A stretch of DNA of 64,000 bases from Bacteroidota bacterium (GCA_029781865.1 JAKOVW010000054.1:186001-250000), one strand, 5' to 3'; shown: positions 35,845 to 45,240, counted from the first letter of the stretch. Notes: generated from the letters alone by a model not told the origin. A program made the numbers and translations.

Positions 35845-36600
35845 TTATTTTTCTTTGGTTACCTGACTAAAATCCCTTTGAATAATTTCGGCAATAACCG
35901 AGTCTCCTTTGTACTCCAGATTGGAATGATCCTGGCATTCCACTTTCAATTTACTTTGGACTACTATAGATGCATTTGCAAAATCACTTAGATCCAAAAC
36001 TGAATTTGATGTAATTAATTGGTCCACATCCAATTGTGAATGATCCTGAAGTTTGACGTTTGCGTCCCTGGCCAAACCTTTTATAGTCAAGTCTGAAAAA
36101 TCATATTGACGCAAGTTTATAGATTCTGCATTTAATAAAACCTTTGCAACACAATGATCTTCCAACTCAAGTTTAAATTCACTGGTATTGATAGTATCTT
36201 TTCCTGAAAATTCAACAAAATCCTCAAGATGTATCGACTGAAGGGTTTGTGAATAAACATCCACTATAATCACTCCATTAAGTTGATAACTGGACAAACT
36301 ATCAAAGCCAACACTTATTTTATTACCTTCTTGTTTCACTTTGAAAAAAGGCTTTAGATTTTCCTCAATGCGGACTTTAACCAATGGTGCTCCCTTATGC
36401 CAATTCACTTCAAAATGATTTCCTGCTTTAAGTTCTGTAAATTCCTGCAAAGGAAATTCAGCAGTTATCCAATTTTTATTACCCAGGGTTTCATTTTGTT
36501 TATACTCCATTTGAATGCTTTTCACTTTAATCATTGTTATCAAAGTCAAAATCATAACCAATGAAAATGCGGCGATTAAAATTTTATTGCTTAGTTTCAT
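35845..36600 (-). CDS. GIN-domain (DUF2807) protein
   Basis: The 251 residues have an N-terminal hydrophobic anchor (K-I-L-I-A-A-F-S-L-V-M-I-L). A right-handed beta-helix GIN domain follows, with repeated turns such as L-E-D-H-C-V-A-K, Y-D-F-S-D-L-T-I-K-G, L-Q-D-H-S-Q-L-D-V and C-Q-D-H-S-N-L-E-Y-K-G. The start is put at ATG 36600; ATG 36627 lies further inside the GntR gene. Either way it overlaps the GntR gene end, so it is the last gene of the ABC/GntR operon. GIN proteins are envelope proteins of unknown function. Confidence 0.85.
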   Translation of the reverse strand: MKLSNKILIAAFSLVMILTLITMIKVKSIQMEYKQNETLGNKNWITAEFPLQEFTELKAGNHFEVNWHKGAPLVKVRIEENLKPFFKVKQEGNKISVGFDSLSSYQLNGVIIVDVYSQTLQSIHLEDFVEFSGKDTINTSEFKLELEDHCVAKVLLNAESINLRQYDFSDLTIKGLARDANVKLQDHSQLDVDQLITSNSVLDLSDFANASIVVQSKLKVECQDHSNLEYKGDSVIAEIIQRDFSQVTKEK

Positions 36601-36967
36601 GTTCATTATTAATTTTCCAAGTTTCATAATATTGTTTCATTTCGTCCCAGTTTATTCCCAACTGTTCCATGTTTTTAAATAATTCCGGAAGGAACTCTGC
36701 AGCAAACTGATCTTTGCGCTGTTGAACGGAACGCTTCAATGCTCCGGTAGCAACAAAAAATCCGATGCCTCTTCTGTTTTCAAGAATTCCCTGATCCTGT
36801 AACAAGGTGTATGATCGCATCACGGTATTTGGATTAACCTGAATACTGGTTGCAAAGTCCCTGACTGAAGGGATGCGTTCCCCTTCCTGCCATTCTTTAT
36901 TTATGATGTTTTCCTGTACAGACATTCCGATCTGTTCAAAAATGGATAATGATTTTTTAAATTCCAT
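36584..36967 (-). CDS. GntR-family regulator, YtrA subfamily
   Basis: The 127 residues have a winged-helix domain with I-P-S-V-R-D-F-A-T-S-I-Q-V-N-P-N-T-V-M-R-S-Y (recognition helix), L-E-N-R-R-G-I-G-F-F-V wing, and the short C-terminal dimer tail typical of the YtrA group. Members sit in operons with ABC transporters and repress them until an envelope or antibiotic signal appears. Here the operon is ABC ATPase, permease, this gene and a GIN protein. A fitting dyad lies over the operon start (38598-38619), so self-repression is likely. Confidence 0.92.
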   Translation of the reverse strand: MEFKKSLSIFEQIGMSVQENIINKEWQEGERIPSVRDFATSIQVNPNTVMRSYTLLQDQGILENRRGIGFFVATGALKRSVQQRKDQFAAEFLPELFKNMEQLGINWDEMKQYYETWKINNEHETKQ

Positions 36968-36969
36968 AA

Positions 36970-37743
36970 TTAGACCTCCTTTTCTTTGATTTTTAAATAA
37001 GTCATGAACCAGAAAAAAGGCGCAGCAAGATATAAGATGAAAAATTTAGCAAATTTGAAAACCCAAAAATCTTCCAGAAGCACATCCAAAGGTGCCGAAT
37101 TTTGCACATTGACATTTCCATGTTCATGTAACATGCTTCTCATTTCAGGGAATAAAGCATAAGCAAAAACAAATACTAGAGCAATGTACAAGAGGCTGAG
37201 GACAATGCCCCAAAGGATCACTTTATACCATGCCCCGGTATTGAATGTAGCAGCTCCAAAAAAGTAAACACTAAAAACCACGATTATGTAATGAAGTCCT
37301 ACTAAATTTCCTTTGGATAAGAATTGATAGGTTTCAATCGGTTTACCCATGAACCCGCCGATTACTATCTTTTGCACAAAAAAGAAAAATGTAAACAGCA
37401 GAATGATCCCCAACCAATATAAAATATTGCCAAAAAACCATTTGGTGATTACCTTTTCCGCAGTCGTTGCAGGTAATGTAAGAAAGTCTGTTCTTGTTGG
37501 CAGTAATTTTAATTCCCGGAAGGAACTGACTGTATAAATAAATCCAAATATTATAAAAAGTCCTTCGTAATTGAAATTGTGCACCGTTTGATTATTGGAA
37601 GATTCGAAATATTCAACCACACAGCGAAAGAGTATTATTGCACTAACCACTATAGTCAAAATCTTAAAATGGGGCAAAAACGATTCATAAAATTCTTTCT
37701 TGCTTAACCATCCTATACGTTTCAAATTAAATGCCTGGTTCAT
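36970..37743 (-). CDS. ABC transporter permease-like membrane protein
   Basis: The 257 residues have about six TM helices (first near 29-45, last near 232-248) with no soluble domain. It lies 21 bases after the ATPase gene and two before the GntR gene, so it is the membrane partner of that ATPase. Sequence gives no substrate. A role in export or envelope stress defence is inferred from the YtrA-type setting. Confidence 0.8.
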   Translation of the reverse strand: MNQAFNLKRIGWLSKKEFYESFLPHFKILTIVVSAIILFRCVVEYFESSNNQTVHNFNYEGLFIIFGFIYTVSSFRELKLLPTRTDFLTLPATTAEKVITKWFFGNILYWLGIILLFTFFFFVQKIVIGGFMGKPIETYQFLSKGNLVGLHYIIVVFSVYFFGAATFNTGAWYKVILWGIVLSLLYIALVFVFAYALFPEMRSMLHEHGNVNVQNSAPLDVLLEDFWVFKFAKFFILYLAAPFFWFMTYLKIKEKEV

Positions 37744-37764
37744 ATACGTTGATTTAATTAATTT

Positions 37765-38583
37765 TTAAATAGATTTAGAAATAACCGCATTGAATAATAT
37801 TTCGATATCAACTTCAGTATTTTGATTTTGAGCTTCATTTTTAGTCATGACCATGTATCCTCCCGGCACTTGTTCTGCATAAAGAAACTCAGCAGGTTTT
37901 GTCGAGCCCGGATAAAATTCGAAACGGTAATCTTTGCTGATTTGAAACAGGTCCTGATTAAATATTACACGACCGCCTTCAATGACTACTATTCTATCCA
38001 GCAAGTTGGCGACATCTTTAACCTGATGTGTCGAAATAAGAATGCACTGATCTTCGGAAAGCGAAGAGGCCACAACTTTTCGGAAAATGGTTTTTGAGGG
38101 AATGTCCATGCCGTTGGTCGGCTCATCGAGAATTAATAATTTACAATTGGTCGCTAAAGCAAATGCGATTAGGAATTTCTTCTTTTGACCGAATGAAAGT
38201 TCTTTAATTCTTTTATTGGCTGGCAATTCAAATTCAAGTAAAATTTCCTGAAATTTTTCTGCGCTCCATCCCGGATAAAAAGAAGAGTTAAGTGAAACAT
38301 AGGTATCCATACTGACATCCGGGAAGATGTATTCTTCCTGCACATAAAAAAGATCAGCCAACATGTCCACTCTTCTTTCTCCACTGGAAAATCCATTTAC
38401 CAGAACATTACCTTCGGCAGGAAACAACACTCCTGCAATTAAACGAAGCAGGGTTGTCTTGCCCGCACCATTTTTGCCCAGAATTCCACAGATAGTGCCT
38501 GATTGCAATTCAAGATTTAAAGAATCAAATAATGGAGCTTGCTTTTTTCTGTAACCAAAACTCAGTTCATTTACTTTTATCAT
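37765..38583 (-). CDS. ABC transporter ATP-binding protein
   Basis: The 272 residues have Walker A G-K-N-G-A-G-K-T-T (about 37-45), signature L-S-F-G-Q-K-K-K, and Walker B L-L-I-L-D-E-P-T-N-G-M-D, followed by the H-loop S-T-H-Q. A C-terminal extension of about 60 residues is present. It is the first gene of the operon controlled by the dyad and promoter just upstream. Confidence 0.95.
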   Translation of the reverse strand: MIKVNELSFGYRKKQAPLFDSLNLELQSGTICGILGKNGAGKTTLLRLIAGVLFPAEGNVLVNGFSSGERRVDMLADLFYVQEEYIFPDVSMDTYVSLNSSFYPGWSAEKFQEILLEFELPANKRIKELSFGQKKKFLIAFALATNCKLLILDEPTNGMDIPSKTIFRKVVASSLSEDQCILISTHQVKDVANLLDRIVVIEGGRVIFNQDLFQISKDYRFEFYPGSTKPAEFLYAEQVPGGYMVMTKNEAQNQNTEVDIEILFNAVISKSI

Positions 38584-38597
38584 ATCCTATTGTTTTA

Positions 38598-38619
38598 GTG
38601 TATTAGTTTATTAGTACAC
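38598..38619. promoter_or_regulatory. Candidate GntR/YtrA operator dyad
   Basis: A 22-base imperfect palindrome with outer arms GTGTA and TACAC and inner matching TA steps lies between the -7 element (38622-38629) and the ATG (38583) of the ABC operon, over the expected start site. It is the right kind and place for the YtrA-type repressor encoded as the third gene. Confidence 0.65.
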
Positions 38620-38621
38620 CA

Positions 38622-38653
38622 CAAAGGTATTATATGACATTTGAATTCAGCAA
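38622..38653 (-). promoter_or_regulatory. Bacteroidota-type promoter of the ABC/GntR operon
   Basis: On the - strand TTG (38651-38653) and TACCTTTG (38622-38629) are 21 bases apart, the same layout as the riboswitch promoter. The start site would fall near 38615, inside the operator dyad. Confidence 0.7.
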
Positions 38654-39224
38654 GTTTTTTTTAAAAATTATTTACATTTTTTTATTTATAATGTTTATAT
38701 ATCTGTTTTACAGCATATTAATAAACTTCTAGTTTTAATGCCTCCTTCTGAATTCAAAAGATCGGATTTGAAAAAATGAGCTGATTCCAGGTTAAATGCT
38801 CAGCATACCAAGATTCCAATTCCCTATTTCTAATGCATGAGTTGATCAGAATCAGATGTTTAGCGCCATTTGAAACCGGAAGCTCCGGCTTTGACAGGCT
38901 TCAAATCGTTCATTTTAAAAGGGAATCAAAAATGCATAGTAAGACCAGTGAGATAATGTTAGAGCATCCCTTCCGGTAAATTAATGATCCATGATTTAAC
39001 AGCCGGACTCTGGGCTTAACCTCGCCTGACTTAATTTGAGTAAGGGTATTCAGTTCAAGCCAATGGGTCACAATTTTTTTAATGAATTTGGCTAATCCAT
39101 AACAGGTAAAGTTCATATGTGAAAAGCCTCGCTTGGATAGGCTAAATATTTATTCCCACCATTTTCGCTTAACAGGATTTTTTGAATTATATCAGTAACT
39201 ACTTCACCAAGGGAAATAAGTTCT
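38654..39224. other. Gene-free stretch between the ABC operon and uvrA
   Basis: No convincing gene. A 68-codon frame on the - strand (38910-39116) has no recognisable family and may be a fragment. No repeat shared with the rest of the window was seen. Confidence 0.35.
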
Positions 39225-42065
39225 CTATTTCAGTTTCCCTTTTAAGTATTGTGCAGTATATGATTCTTTTGTTTTGATCAAACCCTCGGGTTTGCCTTCA
39301 TACAGTAACTTGCCTCCGTGCTTTCCTCCTCCCGGTCCTAAGTCAATGATCCAGTCTGCTGTTTTTAATACATCCATATTGTGTTCAATCACCAACACGG
39401 TATGTCCTTTTTCAACAAGACTGTGCAGCGCGAACAATAATTTTTTAATATCATCAAAATGCAATCCTGTTGTCGGTTCGTCGAAGATAAAAAAGATATG
39501 ATCTGAGCTTCCCTGAAGTCCGAGATAATAAGCAAGCTTTAATCTCTGTGCTTCACCACCGGATAAGGTAGACGAAGATTGTCCAAGTTTTAGATAACCC
39601 AGACCGACATCCTGCAAGGGTTTTAATTTTTTTACGATTTCTTTTTTATCCGCAAAAAATTGCAAAGCTTCTTCTACACTTAATTCTAAAACTTCAAAAA
39701 TATTTTTGTCTTTATATTTTACTTCAAGTATTTCATTTGTAAATCGTTTTCCATTGCAATCTTCACAAACCAAAGTAACATCCGCGAGAAACTGCATCTC
39801 AACGACAATTTCTCCATCTCCTTTACAATTCTCACAACGTCCGCCTTCTACGTTAAAAGAAAAATGCTTGGGTAGATAACCACGCAACTTTGATAAGGGT
39901 TGCTGTTTGAAAATGTCCCGGATTTCATCATATGCTTTTAGATAAGTAGCAGGATTACTTCTGGACGACCTACCAATTCCTTGTTGATTGACCAGCTCAA
40001 CCTGCTGAATTCTTTTATATGCACCACTGATTGTTGCAAGGTTTCTTTCGTCATGCAAATCATCATTCAATTTCGCCTGTAATAACGGATACAAAACATG
40101 TTTAATCAAAGTAGTTTTACCGGACCCGGAAACTCCGGAAACACAAATCATCGTCTGCAATGGAAAGTGGACCGTTAGATTCTGGATATTGTGCAAGTTG
40201 ACATCTTCAAGGATGATCTGATCGACATTGGTTTTGCGGTGCAATGGAATTGGAATGATATTCACTCCGGTTAAATAAGAAGAGGTTAGATTGTTTCCAG
40301 ATAGCTTTATAAAATCTGCATAATTTCCGGAGAAAACAATTGTTCCTCCATGTAAGCCTGCACCAGGGCCAATATCCAATATCTCATCTGCTTTCCTGAT
40401 GACTTCTTCTTCATGCTCAATAACCAATACCGTATTTCCCAGATCTCGCAGATGTTCAAGAGCTTCTACCAATTTAGACGTATCCTTTGGATGTAAACCA
40501 ATACTGGGCTCGTCTAAAATATATAGCGACGAGGTAAGATTCGAACCAAGAGTGCGCGTTAAATGAATGCGTTGAGATTCGCCACCGCTCAAGGTGCTGG
40601 ATAAACGATCCAAATTTAGATAACCCAATCCTATTTTATTAAGTACTGCCAATCTGTTTTGAATTTCCAGAAGCAAACGTTTTGCAATTGAAAATTCATG
40701 ATCAGGCAATTTTAATTTATCAAAAAACTGAACCAATTCTTCTACCGGTACAAACATGAAATCCAAAAAGGATTTTTCGGCAAACTTTACATAAAGAGCT
40801 TCTTTCCGTAAGCGACTACCCTTACAGGTGGTGCAAGTGGTGCGGCCGCGATAACGTGCCAGTAAGATCCTGTTTTGAATTTTGTACAATTTCTCTTCAA
40901 GCTCTTTGAAGAAAGCATAAATACCTAAAAATGCACCTTTTCCATTCCATAATATATCTATGTGTTCCTGTTTTAATTGTCTGTAAGGAATATGTAATGG
41001 AAAATTTATTTTACCTGCTATATTCAATAATGGATTCAACCATTCACTTACTTTTTCTCCGGACCAGCAGGCTACTGCTCCTTCATATACGGTTTTCGAT
41101 TTATCCGGAATCACTTTATTCTCATCAATTCCGATTATCCTTCCATAGCCTTCACAGACCGGACAGGCGCCATAGGAATTGTTATAATTAAAAAACTGTG
41201 GGGTTGGCTCCGGAAATACAATTCCATCCAATTCAAATCTTGAAGAAAATGTGTGAATTGCATTTTCCTGAACAATGATCTGACACTCACCCAAACTCTC
41301 GGCAAAGGCAGTAAGTATAGAATCCGCCAATCGCTTTTTAAAATCGTCATCTATTTCATTCAAAACCACTCTGTCAACGACCACTGCACAGGAATTAACC
41401 TTGCCATCAGTAATTTTTAGTTTTAGTTCAGGCGATTTTCCGGTGATCAGATCTTCAATTGTATGAAGTTTATGTTGCCAATAAATCCGGGAAAACCCCT
41501 TCTGTGCCAGTATGTCCAATTCCCTGGCAAAGGTTCGTTCCGGATATTGTTGTTGAATTTTAAAAGAGATGTAGATTTTGCTACCCTTTTCCTGGCTCAG
41601 AATAAAATCGACAACATCCTTTACTTCGTGTTTTTTTACTTCATTTCCAGAGACTGGAGAATAGGTTTTTCCCAATCTGGCAAAGAGTAATCTAAGAAAA
41701 TCATAGATTTCTGTAAGAGATCCTACCGTAGACCTGGCATTGGAGGTAGTTACCTTTTGTTCGATAGCAATGGCAGGGCAAAGACCTTTTATATAATCCA
41801 CATCCGGCTTTTTCATCCTGTTCAGAAACTGCCGGGCATAAGCGGAGAGACTTTCTACATATCTTCTTTGCCCTTCAGCGTAGAGGGTATCAATAATTAA
41901 TGAGGATTTTCCTGAACCGGAAACGCCGGTAACCACGACCATTTTGTTTTTGGACAGAATGGCGTCCACATTTTTAAGGTTATTGGCACGGGCGCCTTTA
42001 ATTTCAATTACAGCTTTGGAATTCAGAGTTTTGGGTATTGCCATCGGATTTAAAATAACCTGCAA
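39225..42065 (-). CDS. uvrA: UvrABC nucleotide excision repair subunit A
   Basis: The 946 residues match UvrA. There are two ABC ATPase units with Walker A G-V-S-G-S-G-K-S-S and G-V-S-G-S-G-K-T-T, signatures L-S-G-G-E-S-Q-R and L-S-G-G-E-A-Q-R, and Walker B Y-I-L-D-E-P-S-I-G-L-H and F-I-F-D-E-P-T-T-G-L-H. Zinc modules include C-P-V-C-E-G-Y-G and C-E-N-C-K-G-D-G ... C-E-D-C-N-G-K-R. As a dimer it finds DNA damage and loads UvrB. ATG 42044 is an equally good start. It is a single gene. Confidence 0.98.
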   Translation of the reverse strand: MQVILNPMAIPKTLNSKAVIEIKGARANNLKNVDAILSKNKMVVVTGVSGSGKSSLIIDTLYAEGQRRYVESLSAYARQFLNRMKKPDVDYIKGLCPAIAIEQKVTTSNARSTVGSLTEIYDFLRLLFARLGKTYSPVSGNEVKKHEVKDVVDFILSQEKGSKIYISFKIQQQYPERTFARELDILAQKGFSRIYWQHKLHTIEDLITGKSPELKLKITDGKVNSCAVVVDRVVLNEIDDDFKKRLADSILTAFAESLGECQIIVQENAIHTFSSRFELDGIVFPEPTPQFFNYNNSYGACPVCEGYGRIIGIDENKVIPDKSKTVYEGAVACWSGEKVSEWLNPLLNIAGKINFPLHIPYRQLKQEHIDILWNGKGAFLGIYAFFKELEEKLYKIQNRILLARYRGRTTCTTCKGSRLRKEALYVKFAEKSFLDFMFVPVEELVQFFDKLKLPDHEFSIAKRLLLEIQNRLAVLNKIGLGYLNLDRLSSTLSGGESQRIHLTRTLGSNLTSSLYILDEPSIGLHPKDTSKLVEALEHLRDLGNTVLVIEHEEEVIRKADEILDIGPGAGLHGGTIVFSGNYADFIKLSGNNLTSSYLTGVNIIPIPLHRKTNVDQIILEDVNLHNIQNLTVHFPLQTMICVSGVSGSGKTTLIKHVLYPLLQAKLNDDLHDERNLATISGAYKRIQQVELVNQQGIGRSSRSNPATYLKAYDEIRDIFKQQPLSKLRGYLPKHFSFNVEGGRCENCKGDGEIVVEMQFLADVTLVCEDCNGKRFTNEILEVKYKDKNIFEVLELSVEEALQFFADKKEIVKKLKPLQDVGLGYLKLGQSSSTLSGGEAQRLKLAYYLGLQGSSDHIFFIFDEPTTGLHFDDIKKLLFALHSLVEKGHTVLVIEHNMDVLKTADWIIDLGPGGGKHGGKLLYEGKPEGLIKTKESYTAQYLKGKLK

Positions 42066-42313
42066 AAAGAATCAATTTTGCTCAATTCCTCAAGCAACTT
42101 TGAAAAAAGAAGGCAGAATTGGCAGAATTTTTGATATATTTGTCTCTGGTAATCACTAGTTGCGGTTAAAATTAAGTTAAAAGCCTTTTATGGGAACAGC
42201 AACTACGATGCTTATCGTATCTTTAACTCGTAATTATTAATTAATTATTTAATCAACGTACTGCCTATAGATTAAAACTTCTACACTTTTTTTAATTCTA
42301 AAAGAATAAGGGT

Positions 42314-42895
42314 ATGCAAGTTATTAATCTAAGCGATCAGGCTTTGATCGATCAGTATCTACAGGGCAGCGAATCAGCTTTCGCCGAATTAATCAGAAGA
42401 CACCAGCAGAAGATCTACACGTCTATTTACCTTTTTGTAAAGGACAGGGAAGCTGCGGAAGATTTATTTCAAGATGTCTTTATTAAAATTATTGATACTC
42501 TTAGAAAGGGTAATTATAATCATGAAGGAAAGTTTTCACAATGGGCTATCCGCATTGCCTATAATATGTGTGTGGACCAGTTTCGCAGAAATAAACGCCG
42601 GACCAAGGTTTCGGGCGGTGACGACTTTGATATATTTGACGTTTTAGAGTTGCCGGATGAAAACCGGGAGGACCAACTCATTCGTTCTGAAACTCATGAC
42701 CGTATCAAGCAATTGGTAGACTCTCTTCCGGAAGAACAAAGGGAAGTAGTCATATTAAGACATTATGCTGATATGAGTTTTAAAGATATCGCCCTGTTGA
42801 CCAGGGTCAGTATCAATACGGCTTTAGGCCGGATGCGTTATGCTTTGATCAATATCCGCAAGATGATGGAAGAGCGATCAATGGTGCTTCAATAG
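42314..42895 (+). CDS. ECF-type RNA polymerase sigma factor
   Basis: The 193 residues contain region 2 (F-A-E-L-I-R-R-H-Q-Q-K-I-Y, D-R-E-A-A-E-D-L-F-Q-D-V-F-I-K, F-S-Q-W-A-I-R-I-A-Y-N) and region 4 (L-P-E-E-Q-R-E-V-V-I-L-R-H-Y-A-D-M-S-F-K-D-I-A, then S-I-N-T-A-L-G-R-M-R-Y-A). No anti-sigma gene follows; a strong terminator lies 125 bases after the stop. It is thus a lone sigma-70 family regulator of unknown regulon. Confidence 0.93.
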   Translation: MQVINLSDQALIDQYLQGSESAFAELIRRHQQKIYTSIYLFVKDREAAEDLFQDVFIKIIDTLRKGNYNHEGKFSQWAIRIAYNMCVDQFRRNKRRTKVSGGDDFDIFDVLELPDENREDQLIRSETHDRIKQLVDSLPEEQREVVILRHYADMSFKDIALLTRVSINTALGRMRYALINIRKMMEERSMVLQ

Positions 42896-43019
42896 TTCTT
42901 TAAGATAATCTTAACAGAAAACTTGAACCAACCAGAAGACTAACACGTTTTATCTACTAAATGAGAGTTTTTTAGGCTTCGTTTAAAATCGGGATATGTT
43001 TTCCCACAGGGATTAGGGG

Positions 43020-43049
43020 GGCCGCATCGCCTTGATGCGGCCTTTTTTT
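43020..43049 (+). terminator. Intrinsic terminator after the sigma factor gene
   Basis: The GC-rich stem GGCCGCATC / GATGCGGCC with a five-base loop is followed by seven Ts. It is the strongest terminator in the window. Confidence 0.9.
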
Positions 43050-43110
43050 ATTCTATCCATTCTCCTTTCAATACCAATTTATTGTTTTTACATTTGCCAA
43101 GCCTGATGAG

Positions 43111-43198
43111 GCTGTTAGGCTGTTAGGCTGTTAGGCTGTTAGGCTGTTAGGATGTTAGGATGTTAGGCTGTTAGGATGTTAGGATGTTAGGATGTTAA
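43111..43198. repeat. Octamer tandem repeat, 11 units
   Basis: Eleven units of G-C/A-TGTTAG (GCTGTTAG or GATGTTAG) follow each other without a break and with only C/A changes at the second base. It lies between a terminator and tRNA-Thr, outside genes. The number of units is likely to vary between strains. Confidence 0.92.
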
Positions 43199-43230
43199 CA
43201 GGCCTTTGTACAGCCGTATATATTAACCAT

Positions 43231-43303
<73 letters not shown>

Positions 43304-43355
43304 CAATCGAATTGGGTTTTTGAATGCTTGTCAGTGTATAGGATATTTTTGAATT

Positions 43356-43429
43356 CGGGATGTAGCGCAGCCTGGTAGCGCGCTTCGTTCGGGACGAAGA
43401 GGCCGCTGGTTCGAATCCAGTCATCCCGA
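43356..43429 (+). tRNA. tRNA-Pro (anticodon CGG)
   Basis: The cloverleaf has acceptor CGGGATG/CATCCCG, D arm GCGC...GCGC, anticodon stem CTTCG/CGAAG with loop TTCGGGA (anticodon CGG, reads CCG), T arm GCTGG-TTCGAAT-CCAGT, discriminator A. CCA is not encoded. It lies 52 bases after tRNA-Thr, so the two are probably cotranscribed. Confidence 0.95.
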
Positions 43430-43580
43430 CAATTCAGAGTAGATATACAGAAGTGTGCAGGGGCTTTTATAATTCAATCACCAAAATGAATTTGCTTTAA
43501 TTATTTTTAAGCATTTCTTTCTTTTACAACCATCTGCATTTTCATCCAATCTGTTCATTCCAGAAACAGAATAAACCATT

Positions 43581-44108
43581 TTATTTCAAAGCTTTGTATT
43601 TATTCAGACCAGCATAATAAATCAGACTCCAGCCTCCGGTGTGTTTTGCAAATCTGCGAATGATCATCAGATTGTGTTCTCTTTCAAGTATCTTTTCTTC
43701 AATTAAGATGTCACTTAGATTAAGATAGCTAATACTGAATTTTTTTGGATCAAACGATTTGTGCATTGTCCATTGATCAGAAGTAAAATAATAATCATCT
43801 TTCATGTCTTCAGGATCTGCATGATCGGGCATGCCCTTTAACGGAAAATCTATGTGCTCCATCTGAAATATACTATCCGCATGAAACTTCTGATAGAAAT
43901 CAATAAAATCTGCCGGAAGGGGCTTTGAATTCTGATCTTTTAAAACAGAAGTGGATTCAATCAAAGCAGCCTGTTTTTGATCCTTGTTTTTACATGAAAT
44001 ACAAAGTACATCGAACCAAATTAACAAAATTAACCACCTATATTTCGAGTGCAAGTGCCCAGCCAAAATCTTCCTTCCATCCATGTTTAATTTCATATTT
44101 AATAGCAT
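43581..44108 (-). CDS. DUF4348-like lipoprotein
   Basis: The 175 residues at most have a hydrophobic segment with lipobox L-C-I-S-C-K-N-K. The D-F-I-D-F-Y-Q-K-F-H-A-D-S-I-F-Q-M-E-H-I-D-F-P-L-K-G motif characteristic of DUF4348 proteins of Bacteroidota follows; the end is G-G-W-S-L-I-Y-Y-A-G-L. The frame overlaps the upstream PPTase gene by 71 bases. A TTG at 44054 would give a normal signal peptide and a much shorter overlap and may be the real start. Function is unknown. Confidence 0.8.
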   Translation of the reverse strand: MLLNMKLNMDGRKILAGHLHSKYRWLILLIWFDVLCISCKNKDQKQAALIESTSVLKDQNSKPLPADFIDFYQKFHADSIFQMEHIDFPLKGMPDHADPEDMKDDYYFTSDQWTMHKSFDPKKFSISYLNLSDILIEEKILEREHNLMIIRRFAKHTGGWSLIYYAGLNKYKALK

Positions 44109-44673
44109 TATCTGTCAATTTAAGTTCGGATCGTGAAATTAATTTATTCGTTTTGAAATCTGAAAGATCCAAATGAATTTGTTCAGAGAACAGGATCCCT
44201 TTCTTACCATGGGCCTTATAGACCGCCTCTTTTATACACCAGCTAACTATCAACAATTCATCATTCTGATCTTTGCTAATGACATCATATTCCATCTGAC
44301 TCAGGAATCGTTTAGAAATCCGCTTTATTGAATCAGACTTTTTCTGTAAATCGAATCCAATGTTTGTTTGAGAAAGTGCCAATCCAACCCATTCGTCAGA
44401 ATGCGAAATCGACAGATTTTGATTGGAGTTTGCCAAATGCAACTTACCTGCTTCGTCTTTGTATAGATGACTATCCAATTTACCCGTAATAAAATAAATC
44501 AAATACCTCGATGCCAGGTACTCGATTTTTTTTAACGGATGGATGCTGTCTAACCAAAGCAGTTGCTTTTCATTCCAGGGCATATTTTCAACAAAGAAGC
44601 TTTCCTTTTCTTCAATTTTCCAAATGTAAATTGAAGCGTTCGGAATTTCCTTAATTTGATATTGCAACGACAT
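44038..44673 (-). CDS. 4'-phosphopantetheinyl transferase superfamily protein
   Basis: It transfers phosphopantetheine from CoA to a carrier-protein serine. In the 211 residues the Sfp-type layout is visible: S-I-S-H-S-D-E-W-V-G-L-A-L, then I-G-F-D-L-Q (metal-binding Asp), R-F-L-S-Q-M-E-Y, and W-C-I-K-E-A-V-Y-K-A (Glu and Lys). The target carrier is unknown. It lies three bases downstream of ubiX and is probably in one operon with folC, ubiX and the DUF4348 gene. Confidence 0.88.
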   Translation of the reverse strand: MSLQYQIKEIPNASIYIWKIEEKESFFVENMPWNEKQLLWLDSIHPLKKIEYLASRYLIYFITGKLDSHLYKDEAGKLHLANSNQNLSISHSDEWVGLALSQTNIGFDLQKKSDSIKRISKRFLSQMEYDVISKDQNDELLIVSWCIKEAVYKAHGKKGILFSEQIHLDLSDFKTNKLISRSELKLTDNAIKYEIKHGWKEDFGWALALEI

Positions 44674-44676
44674 TAA

Positions 44677-45231
44677 CTAGATTGATTCACCCCATTTAAA
44701 TGATTTGGTGTCTATACCGATCAGCTCCAATGCACGGTTTGATACTGTTGCAATAAGCTGATCCATCGTCTCAGGTTTAGAATAAAAAGAAGGGATGGCG
44801 GGACAGATAATTCCACCAGCCAGAGTTACTTTCTTCATATTTTCAATATGAATCAGATTGAAAGGACTCTCCCTGAAAACGAGTACCAATTTTTTTCTTT
44901 CTTTTAACATTACATCAGCTGCACGGGTCATTAAATCATCTGAAATACCATTTGCCACACGTCCCAGGAAACCAGCTGAACAAGGGCACACAATCATCGC
45001 ATCATATTTTGCCGAACCCGAAGCAAAAGGTGCTGTAAAATCATTTTTAGCATAACGTCTGAACGGATAATTTTGAATGGAGTGTTGCGGATTTTCAAGT
45101 TGCCAGTTAACTTCGGCATTATCACTCATTACATATGAAACTTCGTGCTCCTGCAAATCCATTAATTTATCCAATAACAATCTTGCATAAACCGAACCAC
45201 TCGCACCTCCAATTCCTATGACTATTTTCAT
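44677..45231 (-). CDS. ubiX: Flavin prenyltransferase UbiX
   Basis: It makes the prenylated FMN cofactor used by UbiD-type decarboxylases. The 184 residues have G-I-G-G-A-S-G-S-V-Y-A (FMN phosphate site), V-C-P-C-S-A-G-F-L-G-R-V-A-N-G-I, L-M-T-R-A-A-D-V-M-L-K-E and V-L-V-F-R-E-S-P-F-N. No ubiD is in the window. It lies nine bases after folC. Confidence 0.95.
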   Translation of the reverse strand: MKIVIGIGGASGSVYARLLLDKLMDLQEHEVSYVMSDNAEVNWQLENPQHSIQNYPFRRYAKNDFTAPFASGSAKYDAMIVCPCSAGFLGRVANGISDDLMTRAADVMLKERKKLVLVFRESPFNLIHIENMKKVTLAGGIICPAIPSFYSKPETMDQLIATVSNRALELIGIDTKSFKWGESI

Positions 45232-45240
45232 ATTGTCTAT

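Noticed and set aside
38910-39116. 68-codon frame on the - strand between the ABC operon and uvrA
   Set aside because: No recognisable family, no promoter and no neighbour; kept only as part of the gene-free stretch.
42135-42142. TATATTTG as promoter of the sigma factor gene
   Set aside because: No TTG at a fitting distance and 170 bases from the start codon; such 8-mers are frequent by chance in AT-rich DNA.
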